A stretch of DNA of 64,000 bases, from assembly GCF_003399445.1 (NCBI RefSeq), contig NZ_QUQO01000002.1:62001-126000 (forward strand), given 5' to 3'. Numbering within the stretch: position 1 is the stretch's first letter; every line of letters begins with the position of its first letter. The position numbers and the translations under genes are program-made. The stretch is from Parvularcula marina (lineage in GTDB: Bacteria > Pseudomonadota > Alphaproteobacteria > Caulobacterales > Parvularculaceae). Positions 33,682 to 42,745 of this stretch are shown here, piece by piece. Below the pieces are notes generated by a model that was given only the letters and a program-made list of their open reading frames with translations, had not been told where the DNA came from and searched no databases.

Positions 33682-34653
33682 ATGTTTGACGCAAGCGAGG
33701 AGCAGCCGGGCACGATGCTGGCACGCACGATCAAGGCAACCGCTATCTGTGAAGGCATTGGCCTGCACTCGGGCCAGCCTGTGCGCCTGACCGTGCGCCC
33801 GGCACCCGCCGGCACGGGCATCCTGTTCCGCCGTATCGACCTTCTCGACAGTGCCGGCCCTGAAGACCAGAGCTCTGGTCTTGAGCGCATCACCATTCCG
33901 GCGAGCCCGCTGGCCGTTTGTCAGACGACGCTCGGCACCGTTCTGACCAACCGTTTCGGGGTCACCATTTCAACCGTTGAGCATCTGCTCGCGGCGTTCG
34001 CGTCGCTGGGGATCACGCAGGCCATCGTCGAAATCGACGGGCCCGAAGTGCCGATCCTCGATGGCAGTGCCGCGCCCTTCATCGACCTCGTCGAAAGCGT
34101 CGGCGTCCGCGAACTTGCTGCCACGGGCCAAGTCTACCGCCTGCGTGAAGCGGTGCGGGTCCAGATCGGCGACAGCATCATCGAAGCCGAACCGCTGGCC
34201 GAAGGCGAAGAAGCAACCCTCATGATCGATGCGGTTGTCGAATATGACGATCCCGCCATCGGCCGTCAGGAGCTGGCGCTCGAGAATGCCTATGCCTCTT
34301 TCCGCGAGGAACTCTCGGCGGCACGGACCTTCTGTTACCTGCGGGATGTCGAGATGATGCGCGCCAAGGGCCTCGCGCTCGGCGGCTCGATGGATAACGC
34401 AATCGTCGTCTCCGAGGGCAAGGTCCTCAATGAGGGTGGGCTGCGCATGGAGCGTGAGTTTGTCCGCCACAAAGTGCTCGACCTTGTCGGAGATCTCTAT
34501 CTCATGGGTCTGCCGCTTGCGGCGCGGATCACGGCGATCCGTCCTGGTCACGGCATCAATACCGCCTTTGCGCGCAAGGTGATCGAATCTCATGCGGCCG
34601 ATCTGGTCTCACTTGACGATCTGCCGCTGCCGGCCGAGCAGGCGCGGGCCTGA
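33682..34653 (+). CDS. lpxC: UDP-3-O-acyl-N-acetylglucosamine deacetylase
   Basis: LpxC catalyses the committed deacetylation in lipid A synthesis and is a zinc enzyme. The 323 residues have GIGLHSGQPVRLTV near the N-terminus, the zinc ligand histidine in SVEHLLAAF, and HKVLDLVGDLYLMG with the second His and the Asp. The later GHGIN is the catalytic-region motif. The ATG at 33682 is chosen; a TTG start at 33667 is possible. It lies 110 bp after glmS, which supplies the amino sugar, rather than near ftsZ as in many bacteria. Confidence 0.95.
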   Translation: MFDASEEQPGTMLARTIKATAICEGIGLHSGQPVRLTVRPAPAGTGILFRRIDLLDSAGPEDQSSGLERITIPASPLAVCQTTLGTVLTNRFGVTISTVEHLLAAFASLGITQAIVEIDGPEVPILDGSAAPFIDLVESVGVRELAATGQVYRLREAVRVQIGDSIIEAEPLAEGEEATLMIDAVVEYDDPAIGRQELALENAYASFREELSAARTFCYLRDVEMMRAKGLALGGSMDNAIVVSEGKVLNEGGLRMEREFVRHKVLDLVGDLYLMGLPLAARITAIRPGHGINTAFARKVIESHAADLVSLDDLPLPAEQARA

Positions 34654-34761
34654 CGAAACCCTAGCGTTACCAATGGTTATGCTGCTGACCCGAGGCGGCA
34701 TTTGACCCTGACGCCCTCAGGATGCATAGAAATTTCTGAAATTTATCGGCCGGAGTTCTTG

Positions 34762-35607
34762 ATGAGCGCGAACCTGACACGGGTCCTTTTTCTGGGGTGC
34801 ATTCTGACATTGGGTGCCTGTTCTTCGCTGCGCGGAACGGATGATGACCGTTTTGCCTATGTCGAAGAGCCGGTGGAGATCCTCTATCAGAACGGCGCCC
34901 GCGCGATTGAGCGTCGCCGCTATGACGAGGCGATCCTCTATTTCGAGGAAGTCGAACGCCAGCACCCATATTCGGCCTGGGCGCGCCGCGCCATGCTGAT
35001 GACGGCCTATTCCCAGTATCTGACCAATGACTACGATCAGTCGATCGAGAGCATTGACCGCTTCCTGTCGATCCACCCGGGCAACAAGGACGCAGCCTAC
35101 GCCTATTACCTCAAGGCGATGAACTATTATGAGCGTATCCGTGACGTTGGCCGGGATCAGGATATCACCGTCAAGGCGATGTCCTCGCTCGAAGACGTTG
35201 TGCGGCGTTATCCGGATACGGAATATGCGCGCGATGCCTATCTCAAGCTGGACCTGACCCGTGACCACCTTGCGGGCAAGGAAATGGATATCGGCCGCTA
35301 TTACCTCAAGAAAGACCAGCACATTGCGGCGCTGAACCGCTTCAACAGCGTGGTGCAGAACTACCCGCAGACGAGCCATGTGCCTGAGGCGCTCTACCGT
35401 CAGGTCGAAGCCTATATCGAGCTGGGGGTTGCTTTCGAAGCACAGCGTCAGGCCGCGCTCCTTGCATACAATTATCCGGACTCGGAATGGTATGGTGACG
35501 CTTACAAGATCCTTGAGCGCCGTGGTCTGACGGATCTGTCCAAACTGAACGAATGGGCAAATCCGGAAAGCGCACGCCTCGGCATGGCTGCGCCGTCCAG
35601 CAACTAA
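34762..35607 (+). CDS. bamD: outer membrane protein assembly factor BamD
   Basis: BamD is the essential lipoprotein of the BAM complex that inserts barrels into the outer membrane. The 281 residues have a lipoprotein signal (lipobox LGAC) followed by five TPR-like helical pairs: YQNGARAIERRRYDEAILYFEEVERQHPYSAWA, QYLTNDYDQSIESIDRFLSIHP and others, ending near DTEYARDAYLKLD and SHVPEALYRQVEAY. The start at 34762 gives the correct signal peptide; an upstream frame start (34702) does not. It follows lpxC by 108 bp. Confidence 0.93.
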   Translation: MSANLTRVLFLGCILTLGACSSLRGTDDDRFAYVEEPVEILYQNGARAIERRRYDEAILYFEEVERQHPYSAWARRAMLMTAYSQYLTNDYDQSIESIDRFLSIHPGNKDAAYAYYLKAMNYYERIRDVGRDQDITVKAMSSLEDVVRRYPDTEYARDAYLKLDLTRDHLAGKEMDIGRYYLKKDQHIAALNRFNSVVQNYPQTSHVPEALYRQVEAYIELGVAFEAQRQAALLAYNYPDSEWYGDAYKILERRGLTDLSKLNEWANPESARLGMAAPSSN

Positions 35608-35640
35608 CTGGCCTGAAAATCAGTAAGTAGGAGAGAGTGG

Positions 35641-35661
35641 TGGTGGCCCCTCAGGCCACCA
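35641..35661. other. perfect hairpin between the convergent bamD and purS genes
   Basis: TGGTGGCC and GGCCACCA form a perfect 8-bp stem around CCTCA, and the purS stop (35651-35653) lies within it. There is no T-run on either side, so it is not a standard terminator. It may act as a transcript-end structure or be coincidental. Confidence 0.4.
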
Positions 35662-35893
35662 GCTCGATGCGATATTGCTCCATCACCGGATTGGCGAGGA
35701 GTTTCTTGCACATCTCTTCGGCCTGTTTCATGGCCTCGGCCTCATCACTGGCCTTGAGATCAAGCTCGATCAGCTTGCCCTGACGGACATTCCCGGCATC
35801 TTCAAAACCAAGCCCGTGCAGGGCCGTCTCAATCGCCTTGCCCTGCGGGTCGAGGACCCCATTCTTCAGGTGGATGTGAATCCGCGCTTTCAT
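35651..35893 (-). CDS. purS: phosphoribosylformylglycinamidine synthase subunit PurS
   Basis: PurS is the small 80-residue structural subunit of the three-part FGAM synthase (PurLQS). The sequence has [29 protein letters not shown] and the [11 protein letters not shown] strand, both characteristic. It overlaps the purC stop by 4 bp, and the order purC-purS is standard in alphaproteobacteria; purQ and purL would be expected next but are not in this window, since bamD faces it. Confidence 0.94.
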   Translation of the reverse strand: MKARIHIHLKNGVLDPQGKAIETALHGLGFEDAGNVRQGKLIELDLKASDEAEAMKQAEEMCKKLLANPVMEQYRIELVA

Positions 35894-36678
35894 GCATTCG
35901 CTCCGTCATTCGAAGCGACAAGCACCGGGCCCGTCGCATCCGACCGTTCACTCTCGTCGCGAAGGATGCCAAGGCGGCGCGCGACTTCACGATAACCTTC
36001 GACGACACCGCCCAGATCCTTGCGGAACCGGTCCTTGTCCATCGACTCATTGCTGCGGGCATCCCACAGGCGGCAGCTGTCCGGGCTCACCTCATCGGCG
36101 AGAATGATCCGTACCATGTCGCCTTCATACTGGCGGCCGAATTCAAGCTTGAAGTCGATAAGACGTATACCGACAGCTGAGAAGAGGCCGGAGAGGAAGT
36201 CGTTCACACGAAGGGCATAGGCCATCATGTCATCGATTTCTTGCGGGTTCGCCCAGTTGAATGCGGTGATGTGGTCTTCGGAGACCATCGGATCGCCCAG
36301 CTTGTCGTCCTTGTAGTAGAACTCGACAATCGAGCGGGGCAGGGCATCGCCCTCATTCAGGCCAAGCCGTTTGACCAGCGAGCCGGCCGCAACGTTCCGC
36401 ACCACGACTTCCAGCGGAATGATTTCCACATGGCGAATCAGTTGCTCGCGCATATTGATTCGGCGGATGAAGTGAGTCGGCACGCCCACGCGCTCAAGCT
36501 CGGACATCACGAATTCGGAGATCCGATTGTTGAGCACGCCCTTGCCCTCAAGGATCGCGTGTTTCTGGTTGTTAAAGGCGGTCGCGTCGTCCTTGAAAAA
36601 CTGGATCAACGTCCCCGGCTCCGGACCCTCATAGAGAATCTTCGCCTTGCCTTCGTAAATGGGCTTGCCTCTGGCCAT
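35890..36678 (-). CDS. purC: phosphoribosylaminoimidazole-succinocarboxamide synthase
   Basis: PurC makes SAICAR from CAIR and aspartate in purine synthesis. The 262 residues include [37 protein letters not shown] and [10 protein letters not shown], with [12 protein letters not shown] as the C-terminal signature. AAAGGA lies before the ATG at 36678; a frame start at 36732 is rejected. A Cys-free tail ([13 protein letters not shown]) extends beyond the usual end. Confidence 0.96.
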   Translation of the reverse strand: MARGKPIYEGKAKILYEGPEPGTLIQFFKDDATAFNNQKHAILEGKGVLNNRISEFVMSELERVGVPTHFIRRINMREQLIRHVEIIPLEVVVRNVAAGSLVKRLGLNEGDALPRSIVEFYYKDDKLGDPMVSEDHITAFNWANPQEIDDMMAYALRVNDFLSGLFSAVGIRLIDFKLEFGRQYEGDMVRIILADEVSPDSCRLWDARSNESMDKDRFRKDLGGVVEGYREVARRLGILRDESERSDATGPVLVASNDGANA

Positions 36679-36858
36679 TAGGAATTCCTTTAGCTTACGG
36701 GGGGCCTTGGCCGCGACAGTCACGCGAGGCACATCATCCCCGAAAGGTTATGCACTCATCCGAGTAGCATGCTGCACCGCCGTTCGCAAAGGCGTTTGCA
36801 CGTGACAGCCTCATGCTAAGAGGCCAAACAGAATCTAGCTGTAACAAGGAGACGCCCT

Positions 36859-37182
36859 ATGACGACGTTCGATGAACGTGAAAACCGGTTTGAAGCGGAA
36901 TTCGCCCATGATGCAGATTTGCGTTTCAAGGTTGAAGCCCGACGGGACAAGCTGGTTGGTGCCTGGGCGGCAGAAAAACTCGGACTGACAGGTGCAGATG
37001 CGGACGCTTATGCCCGGGCAGTCGTGACGGCAGACCTCGAAGAGGCGGGCGACGACGATGTCTTCCGGAAACTCCGTGCCGATCTTAACGATGCGCGAGA
37101 CAAAATTACTGACGAAGAAATCCGTGCCAAGATGTCTGAATGCCTCGGGCTTGCGATGGAGCAAGTAAGGTCCGGGACATGA
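36859..37182 (+). CDS. F1F0-ATPase inhibitor subunit zeta (DUF1476)
   Basis: A 107-residue helical protein matching the DUF1476/zeta family, with TTFDERENRFEAEFAHDADLRFKVEARRDKLVG at the N-terminus and WAAEKLGL after it. In Paracoccus the zeta subunit blocks reverse ATP hydrolysis by the F1 rotor. AAGGAG lies before the ATG. It overlaps the SDR start by the ATGA at 37179-37182. It lies outside the atp operon, as is usual for this subunit. Confidence 0.92.
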   Translation: MTTFDERENRFEAEFAHDADLRFKVEARRDKLVGAWAAEKLGLTGADADAYARAVVTADLEEAGDDDVFRKLRADLNDARDKITDEEIRAKMSECLGLAMEQVRSGT

Positions 37183-37937
37183 CCGGAAGGCTCGAAGGGA
37201 AGCGCGCGTTCATCACAGGGGGCGCGCAAGGCCTTGGTCTTGAATTTGCCAAGACCTTTCTCGCCGAGGGCGCAAAAGTCATCATCACCGATATTCAGGC
37301 TGAGAAAGTCAAACAGGCCAATGAAGAGATCGGTGGGCAGGGCGGCTACGCCCATGATGTCACTGATCCTGAACAATGGGCGTCTGTTCTGGCTCGCGCA
37401 AATGGCATGCTCGGCGGCATTGATGTGCTCGTCCATAATGCCGGCATCGGGATCTGGGGCACGGTCGAATCAGAGACACTTGAGGGATATCGCCGGGTCA
37501 TGGCGATCGACTGCGACTCTGTCTTCATCGGCACAAATGCGGCGATGCCATACCTCAAGGAAAGCCAGCCCGCTTCCATCATTGTTATCTCGTCCGTGGC
37601 CGGACAGAAAGCGGATCCAAATCTGCTCGCCTACAATACGGCGAAGGCGGGTGTCGCGATGATGTCCAAATCTATCGCGCTTCATTGCGCGCGGTCGGGC
37701 TATGACATCACCTGTAACTCTGTGCATCCAGTCTTTACCCGCACACCGATCATTGAGCCAATGATTGCACTGAAAGGATCGCAGGAAGAGGGCGAGGCTG
37801 CGCTCACAAGAAACATCCCGCTGAAACGGCTTGGTGAGCCTGCAGAGGTTGCTTCAATCGTGACCTATCTTGCGTCCAATGAGAGCCGGTTTGTGACGGG
37901 CTCGGCGTTCAACGTCGACGGCGGTATTACTGCCTGA
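37179..37937 (+). CDS. SDR family oxidoreductase
   Basis: A short-chain dehydrogenase of 252 residues. The nucleotide-binding motif is TGGAQGLG, NAG follows, then the catalytic Ser region VISSVAGQ, YNTAKAG (YxxxK), and a GG near the C-terminus (VDGGITA). An Asp after strand 2 (ITDIQAEK) favours NAD(H). The ATG overlaps the zeta stop, so the two are translationally coupled. The substrate is unknown. A terminator lies 35 bp downstream. Confidence 0.92.
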   Translation: MTGRLEGKRAFITGGAQGLGLEFAKTFLAEGAKVIITDIQAEKVKQANEEIGGQGGYAHDVTDPEQWASVLARANGMLGGIDVLVHNAGIGIWGTVESETLEGYRRVMAIDCDSVFIGTNAAMPYLKESQPASIIVISSVAGQKADPNLLAYNTAKAGVAMMSKSIALHCARSGYDITCNSVHPVFTRTPIIEPMIALKGSQEEGEAALTRNIPLKRLGEPAEVASIVTYLASNESRFVTGSAFNVDGGITA

Positions 37938-37971
37938 GAATTCACTTATCTGGATTAAGACGGATCATCAG

Positions 37972-38007
37972 ACCCCTTGTGTCAAAACAGGACATGAGGG
38001 GTTTTTT
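37972..38007 (+). terminator. intrinsic terminator after the SDR gene
   Basis: ACCCCTTGTGTC pairs with GACATGAGGGGT with two mismatches around AAAACAG, followed by TTTTTT. Confidence 0.8.
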
Positions 38008-38086
38008 GTGAGGGAATTCCAGCGCCTGTCGTGATGAATAATAAAAACTTTCTGAGAATATTTGAATTGTTCGTTTACCTACTTGT

Positions 38087-38101
38087 TTAAGCGGCAATTA
38101 A
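38087..38101 (+). promoter_or_regulatory. CtrA-type box before the TadG-like gene
   Basis: TTAA-GCGGCAA-TTAA matches the alphaproteobacterial CtrA consensus TTAA-N7-TTAA exactly. It is 50 bp before the ATG of the TadG-like gene, at a position suitable for activation. CtrA controls pilus and flagellar genes in Caulobacter and relatives. Confidence 0.55.
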
Positions 38102-38150
38102 TCGTGCTGCACTATAAAGAGCGTCTGGAAGTGTAAGAAACGAGTCTCTT

Positions 38151-39605
38151 ATGTGGCGCTCATTCTGGCAAAATCGCAAGGGCAACGTCGCTCTCATGAC
38201 GGCTATCCTCGTCATGCCCGTCACCCTTGTGTTAGGGGCCGGTGTTGATTTCGCGCGTTACGTCACCTTACGTACAGAACTCGATAGTGTCGTTGAATCG
38301 GCCGTGCTCGCCGCGGCGTCGCTGACCCAGACGCGTGATACTGATCCGGTCGTAACTGAATTTGTACAGCGGCAGATCAATCGCCGTAATTTTGACTCTG
38401 ATATCTCCGTCGAGGTTCTTCAGGATACGGCATCGCTGACCAACAAGACGATCCAGGTGCGGGCGACGGGGTCTGCCAATACCTATTTTCTCTCCCTCAT
38501 TGGGATCAAGGAATTGAAGGTGACGTCTGTGGCGACCGCTATGCAGGCTGCTGACAATCTGGAAATTTCGCTCGTCCTCGACGTATCAGGCTCGATGCGC
38601 GGCTCGAAGATCGACAACCTTCATGATGCTGCCAGTGAGTTTGTCGATGCGATCTATGCTGCATCGGACCCGGATACGACATCCATGAACATTGTGCCGT
38701 TCTCGGCATCCGTGAACATTGCGCCGATCTTTGATGATTATGCGTATAACTGGTCGTCCGCGAATGTTGATCCTGATCCGGATGAATATCTTCAATATGG
38801 AGGGGTTCCGTTCGGGAATTTCAGGTTCAATTCACCGAATAACTCTGACTGTATCGAGCTTCAGAACAACGATTTCGACAGCCTCGACCTGTTGCCATAC
38901 AGGGCGCGTCCGGAAGTTCGTATCCGGCCGGATCGGAGCACGCGCTATTGCGTCACGACTTCTGCGTCAGAAATTTACATGAACCGGAAAAGCCCCACGG
39001 CGTTGAAAAACAAGATCCAGAACCTTAGCGCGGATGGTTACACGGCCATCAATGAAGGGGCGTATTGGGGAGCCGTCGCGCTCTCGCCGGACTGGAAAGG
39101 CAAGTTCGGCGGAGATTTCGCCGACAGGCCGGCGGATTATGATGTGGGTTCCTTCAAAGTGCTGATCATCATGACGGATGGTGAGATGAACCAGGGTGTT
39201 CGCCCGGCCTCCTATTGGGACACGCGTCGCGGTGATTGTATAGACTATGAGACATATTACGATCGGCGCGGCCGTCGTCGGACCCGGTGTGTCGAGTATG
39301 AATATTACACCGTCGAGGAATATTATTCCTGGGATCAGAATATCCGGAATAATGGCCGGGCCTCTGATTCAACTACGACAAACTCTGCACACGGTCAGCT
39401 GCAGCGCATCTGCAATGCAGCGAAGGAAGAAGGCATCGTGATCTACACGATCGGCTTTGACATTACGCCGGGTGCTGACTCTGATGAGGCGCTGGAGGCC
39501 TGCGCCTCATCGCCAACGAACTATTATCTCGTCGAAGGCCTTGATGTGACAGCGGCGTTCCGCGCGATCGCAGCATCGGTCAACGCGCTGCGGATTACCG
39601 GATAA
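38151..39605 (+). CDS. TadG-like pilus protein with von Willebrand A domain
   Basis: A 484-residue protein. The N-terminal TadE/TadG-type anchor (NRKGNVALMTAILVMPVTLVLGAGVDFARYV) is followed by a secreted vWA domain with the metal-binding motif DVSGSMRGSK (about residues 144-153). In the Tad pilus system TadG is a membrane-linked pseudopilin-associated protein. No other tad gene lies in the window. It is monocistronic, with a CtrA-type box upstream and a hairpin just before purB downstream. It may be a stray TadG homologue with its own role. Confidence 0.85.
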   Translation: MWRSFWQNRKGNVALMTAILVMPVTLVLGAGVDFARYVTLRTELDSVVESAVLAAASLTQTRDTDPVVTEFVQRQINRRNFDSDISVEVLQDTASLTNKTIQVRATGSANTYFLSLIGIKELKVTSVATAMQAADNLEISLVLDVSGSMRGSKIDNLHDAASEFVDAIYAASDPDTTSMNIVPFSASVNIAPIFDDYAYNWSSANVDPDPDEYLQYGGVPFGNFRFNSPNNSDCIELQNNDFDSLDLLPYRARPEVRIRPDRSTRYCVTTSASEIYMNRKSPTALKNKIQNLSADGYTAINEGAYWGAVALSPDWKGKFGGDFADRPADYDVGSFKVLIIMTDGEMNQGVRPASYWDTRRGDCIDYETYYDRRGRRRTRCVEYEYYTVEEYYSWDQNIRNNGRASDSTTTNSAHGQLQRICNAAKEEGIVIYTIGFDITPGADSDEALEACASSPTNYYLVEGLDVTAAFRAIAASVNALRITG

Positions 39606-39625
39606 GCCTTGTACGGCTTATCCGG
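39598..39625. terminator. hairpin between convergent TadG-like and purB genes
   Basis: CCGGATAAGCC and GGCTTATCCGG form a perfect 11-bp stem around TTGTAC. It spans the plus-strand stop codon and lies 12 bp from the purB stop. No long T-run follows on either strand, so it may be a bidirectional transcript-end hairpin. Confidence 0.5.
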
Positions 39626-39636
39626 CAACCTAGAAA

Positions 39637-40941
39637 TTACTCACCAAAGACCCGCTTGAAGACCGTGTCCACATGCTTGGTGTGGTAGCCGATATCAAAG
39701 AGCGGTTCGAGCTGCTCGCGGGGCAGGGCAGCGGTGACTTCCGGATCGGCTGACAGGTGATCAAGCAACATGCCGCCTTCGGCCCAGACCTTCATCGCAT
39801 TACGCTGAACTAGGACGTATGCGTCCTCGCGGCTGACGCCGGCTTGGGTCAGGGCAAGCAGCACGCGCTGCGAGTTCACAAGACCACCCAGATGGTCGAG
39901 ATTTTTCTGCATCGCATCTTCATAAACGACGAGCTTTTCAACGACACCGGCGAGCCTATGGAGGGCAAAGTCGAGATGGATTGTTGAATCCGGCCCGATC
40001 CCGCGTTCGACGGAAGAGTGGCTGATATCCCGCTCATGCCACAGCGCGACATTTTCCATGGCCGGCACGACGGCCATGCGGACGAGGCGCGCAAGTCCGG
40101 TCAGGTTTTCCGTCAGGACAGGGTTCCGCTTATGCGGCATGGCGGAGGAGCCCTTCTGGCCTTTTGAGAAAAATTCCTCGGCTTCACGAACTTCCGTACG
40201 CTGAAGGTGACGGATCTCTGTGGCGAGGCGTTCAACGGAAGAGGCGATGACACCGAGGGCGGCAAAGTATGCTGCGTGCCGGTCACGCGGGATGACTTGC
40301 GTTGAAACGGGTTCGGGCGAAAGCCCGAGCTGCTCGCCGACATATTCCTCAACGGACGGATCGACATTGGCGAAGGTCCCGACAGCACCGGAGAGGGCGC
40401 AGACAGCGATTTCTTCCCGCGCGGTTTCAAGTCGTTTCTTTGCGCGCTGGAACTCCGCATGGAAACCAGCAAGCTTGAGGCCGAAAGTGATGGGCTCGGC
40501 GTGAATGCCGTGGCTGCGCCCGACCATGGGGGTGAATTTGTGTTCCTTCGCCCGCGTCTCAAGCGCCGCAAGGACACGGTCCATCCCTTCCATCAGAAGG
40601 TCGGTCGCCCGAACGAGCTGCACGGAAAAGCACGTATCAAGAATATCTGAAGAGGTCAGACCCTGATGAACGAAGCGGGCTTCCGGGCCGACGAGTTCGG
40701 CAAGGTGTGTCAGAAAGGCGATGACATCATGCTTTGTGACAGCTTCGATTTCATCGATCCGCTCGGGGCTGAATTTTGCGTCCTTGCCCTTTTCCCAGAT
40801 GATCGCGGCTGCCTCTTCGGGCACAATCCCGAGACGGGCCATGGCCGTTGCGGCGTGCGCTTCGATTTCGAACCAGATTTTGTATTTGGTTTCCTGGCTC
40901 CAGATGGCATCCATTTCGGGGCGGGTGTAACGCGGGATCAT
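39637..40941 (-). CDS. purB: adenylosuccinate lyase
   Basis: PurB splits SAICAR and adenylosuccinate in purine synthesis. The 434 residues begin MIPRYTRPEMDAIW, have TSSDILDTC and the family signature GSSAMPHKRNP, and close with FDIGYHTKHVDTVFKRVF. Length is normal. It is on the same strand as purC-purS but 3 kb further on, separated by the zeta, SDR and TadG genes. Its 3' end faces the TadG-like gene. Confidence 0.97.
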   Translation of the reverse strand: MIPRYTRPEMDAIWSQETKYKIWFEIEAHAATAMARLGIVPEEAAAIIWEKGKDAKFSPERIDEIEAVTKHDVIAFLTHLAELVGPEARFVHQGLTSSDILDTCFSVQLVRATDLLMEGMDRVLAALETRAKEHKFTPMVGRSHGIHAEPITFGLKLAGFHAEFQRAKKRLETAREEIAVCALSGAVGTFANVDPSVEEYVGEQLGLSPEPVSTQVIPRDRHAAYFAALGVIASSVERLATEIRHLQRTEVREAEEFFSKGQKGSSAMPHKRNPVLTENLTGLARLVRMAVVPAMENVALWHERDISHSSVERGIGPDSTIHLDFALHRLAGVVEKLVVYEDAMQKNLDHLGGLVNSQRVLLALTQAGVSREDAYVLVQRNAMKVWAEGGMLLDHLSADPEVTAALPREQLEPLFDIGYHTKHVDTVFKRVFGE

Positions 40942-41012
40942 GTCGTCTTTGCCTTGTCAGTTTGTGCGGGGCGGTTCATCACATGGTATTCAGATATTGA
41001 AGACCGGAGCCC

Positions 41013-41396
41013 ATGGCGGAAAAAAAGTCCTCCCGCAACCGTTACAACTGCCTCAAATGCCCGGCCTATTGCTGCTCTTATCAGCATATTCCGGTGACGG
41101 ATAAAGATATCAAGCGGCTCGCCAAGCATTTCGGGCTAACAGAGGCGCAGGCGAAAAAGCGGTTTACCAAAAAAGGCGACGAGGAAAGCCCTCGCGTCCT
41201 TCGCCACAAGGACGATGAGCATTTCACGACGATTTGCCGCTTCATCGATTCAGAGACGCGCAATTGCACGATCTATCACGCAAGGCCGGAAATCTGCCGG
41301 GATTTCCCGAGCCAAAAGCGCTGCGGCTATTATGACTTCCTGACGTTTGAACGCGCCGTGCAGGATGATCCCGACTGGATCGCCACCACCGACTAG
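41013..41396 (+). CDS. YkgJ family cysteine-cluster protein
   Basis: A 127-residue protein with the zinc- or iron-cluster motif: CLKCPAYCC near the N-terminus, CRF and NCTIYHARPEICRDFP further on, then RCGYYDFL. The spacing of cysteines is that of the YkgJ (Fe-S-cluster oxidoreductase-like) family, whose function is not known. It overlaps the convergent lysozyme gene stop by 4 bp. Confidence 0.88.
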   Translation: MAEKKSSRNRYNCLKCPAYCCSYQHIPVTDKDIKRLAKHFGLTEAQAKKRFTKKGDEESPRVLRHKDDEHFTTICRFIDSETRNCTIYHARPEICRDFPSQKRCGYYDFLTFERAVQDDPDWIATTD

Positions 41397-42493
41397 CGGC
41401 GGTATTTGAACCAGTCGTCGATCCGCGAGAAGATCACGAAAATCGCTGCGAGAACTGCGACGACGCCAGCAATGAGGACAATGGCTTCGGTCCGGTCTTC
41501 CGGCGTCAGTTTCTCCATCATCGTGCCGCCATCATCGGCGGTCGATTCTGTTGTCTCGGTACCGGTATCATCATCACCAGTTGTGGTTTCAGCGGCCGTT
41601 TCATCGACTGTCTCGTCGGCGGTGTCGGTCCCGCTGTCGGCATCTTCATCACCCGTCGTGCCTGTGTCCGAATCGCCAGCATCTTCGGTATCGCCATCAC
41701 CCGTATCGGTCATGTCATCGGGCGTGCCAGTATCACCGACGTCGGTGTCGCCAGTATCGGTGTCAGCTGTATCAGTATCTGTGTCTGTCGATCCGGTGTC
41801 TGTTGTCCCCGAATCCGAAGTCCCAGAGTCCGTGGTGCCCGTATCGGTCGTGCCGGTATCCGTCGTCGTGCCGTCATCTGCGGCATCATCCTTCTCGTCA
41901 TCATCGAGAAGGACAGCGCCTGCGCCCGTTGCCCCGGCTGCCCCGGCTGTGCCGGCCCCTGCGGTCGTCCGGCTCGAGACAGGGTTCGAGCGGCGAGGGG
42001 AGTTTTCTTCAATCCCGGCACTGGCTGTCGGATTGTCGTCGGTCACATCGCCGAGACCCTCAAGATAGAGGGCTTCTTCGGCGGCGCGGCGCCGGACTAG
42101 GCCGGTCAGGACATTGCCGCCCGCCTTGTTCCACCAGGTGATGGCTTCGGAGGCGCCGACATAATCGCGTTTGTTGTGGCGTTTGAGGGCGGTCGATTTC
42201 TTGAACGCGCCCGAGCCGATATTGAAGCTGAGCGAAACAAAGGCATCGAACATCGATTGGGCCGTCGGGGCCTTGATGCCTTCATTCACGGCGACTTCGA
42301 ACCGGTCGAGGTCGCGGCGAAGAATGGCTTCAGCCTCGGCCTCGTTGATCACCTGGCCTTCATAGACGTCATCGCCCGTATGGCCGTATCCGATGGTGAG
42401 AATCCCCACAGCGTCCCGATAAGCCTCGAGTTCGAGCCCTTCAAAACGCTTGATCAGCGCAATCCCGTCATTGGAAATCCGCATCGCGGACAC
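41393..42493 (-). CDS. GH24 lysozyme with acidic repeat linker and C-terminal membrane helix
   Basis: 366 residues. The N-terminal T4-lysozyme-like domain (about 5-150) has E18 in RFEGLE, D27 in AYRDAVG and T33 in ILTIGYGHT with exactly the T4 spacing. A Ser/Pro region leads into an extremely acidic Thr/Asp/Gly repeat (about 210-320) encoded by a GTATCGG-type simple repeat. The end is a single membrane helix (VLIAGVVAVLAAIFVIF) and a basic tail. There is no signal peptide, so the topology is unclear. It may cut peptidoglycan from the inner membrane, or belong to a phage-derived system. ATG at 42484 is an alternative start. Confidence 0.85.
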   Translation of the reverse strand: MSAMRISNDGIALIKRFEGLELEAYRDAVGILTIGYGHTGDDVYEGQVINEAEAEAILRRDLDRFEVAVNEGIKAPTAQSMFDAFVSLSFNIGSGAFKKSTALKRHNKRDYVGASEAITWWNKAGGNVLTGLVRRRAAEEALYLEGLGDVTDDNPTASAGIEENSPRRSNPVSSRTTAGAGTAGAAGATGAGAVLLDDDEKDDAADDGTTTDTGTTDTGTTDSGTSDSGTTDTGSTDTDTDTADTDTGDTDVGDTGTPDDMTDTGDGDTEDAGDSDTGTTGDEDADSGTDTADETVDETAAETTTGDDDTGTETTESTADDGGTMMEKLTPEDRTEAIVLIAGVVAVLAAIFVIFSRIDDWFKYRR

Positions 42494-42745
42494 CCCTCAC
42501 ATCTTCCACCACATCCCCTTTTAGCACAGGCGAAGGCAAACGGGGATATCTTCGCAATGCAAAACAAATGTGCGGCACAAAAGTCACGATAGATCAGCGA
42601 GAAAGCGCACAAAACAACGGCGAACAACTCTCGCTTGTCGGCGGGGAGTGACACGGTTAGAGGGCGGCGGCCCATCCCCTGCAGGGGAGAAAGTAACGCT
42701 GGCCCGAAATTAGACGAATTCGGGATCCGGCAATGGGAGGCAAAT

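Noticed and set aside
41518-41900. Short tandem GTATCGGTGTC-like repeats
   Set aside because: They are not CRISPR: no uniform spacers, and they encode the Thr/Asp repeat linker of the lysozyme gene in frame.
42494-42745. Search for a gene or RNA in the gap before dksA
   Set aside because: Only promoter-like AT-poor sequence and shadow frames were found; no structured RNA or coding signal could be supported.
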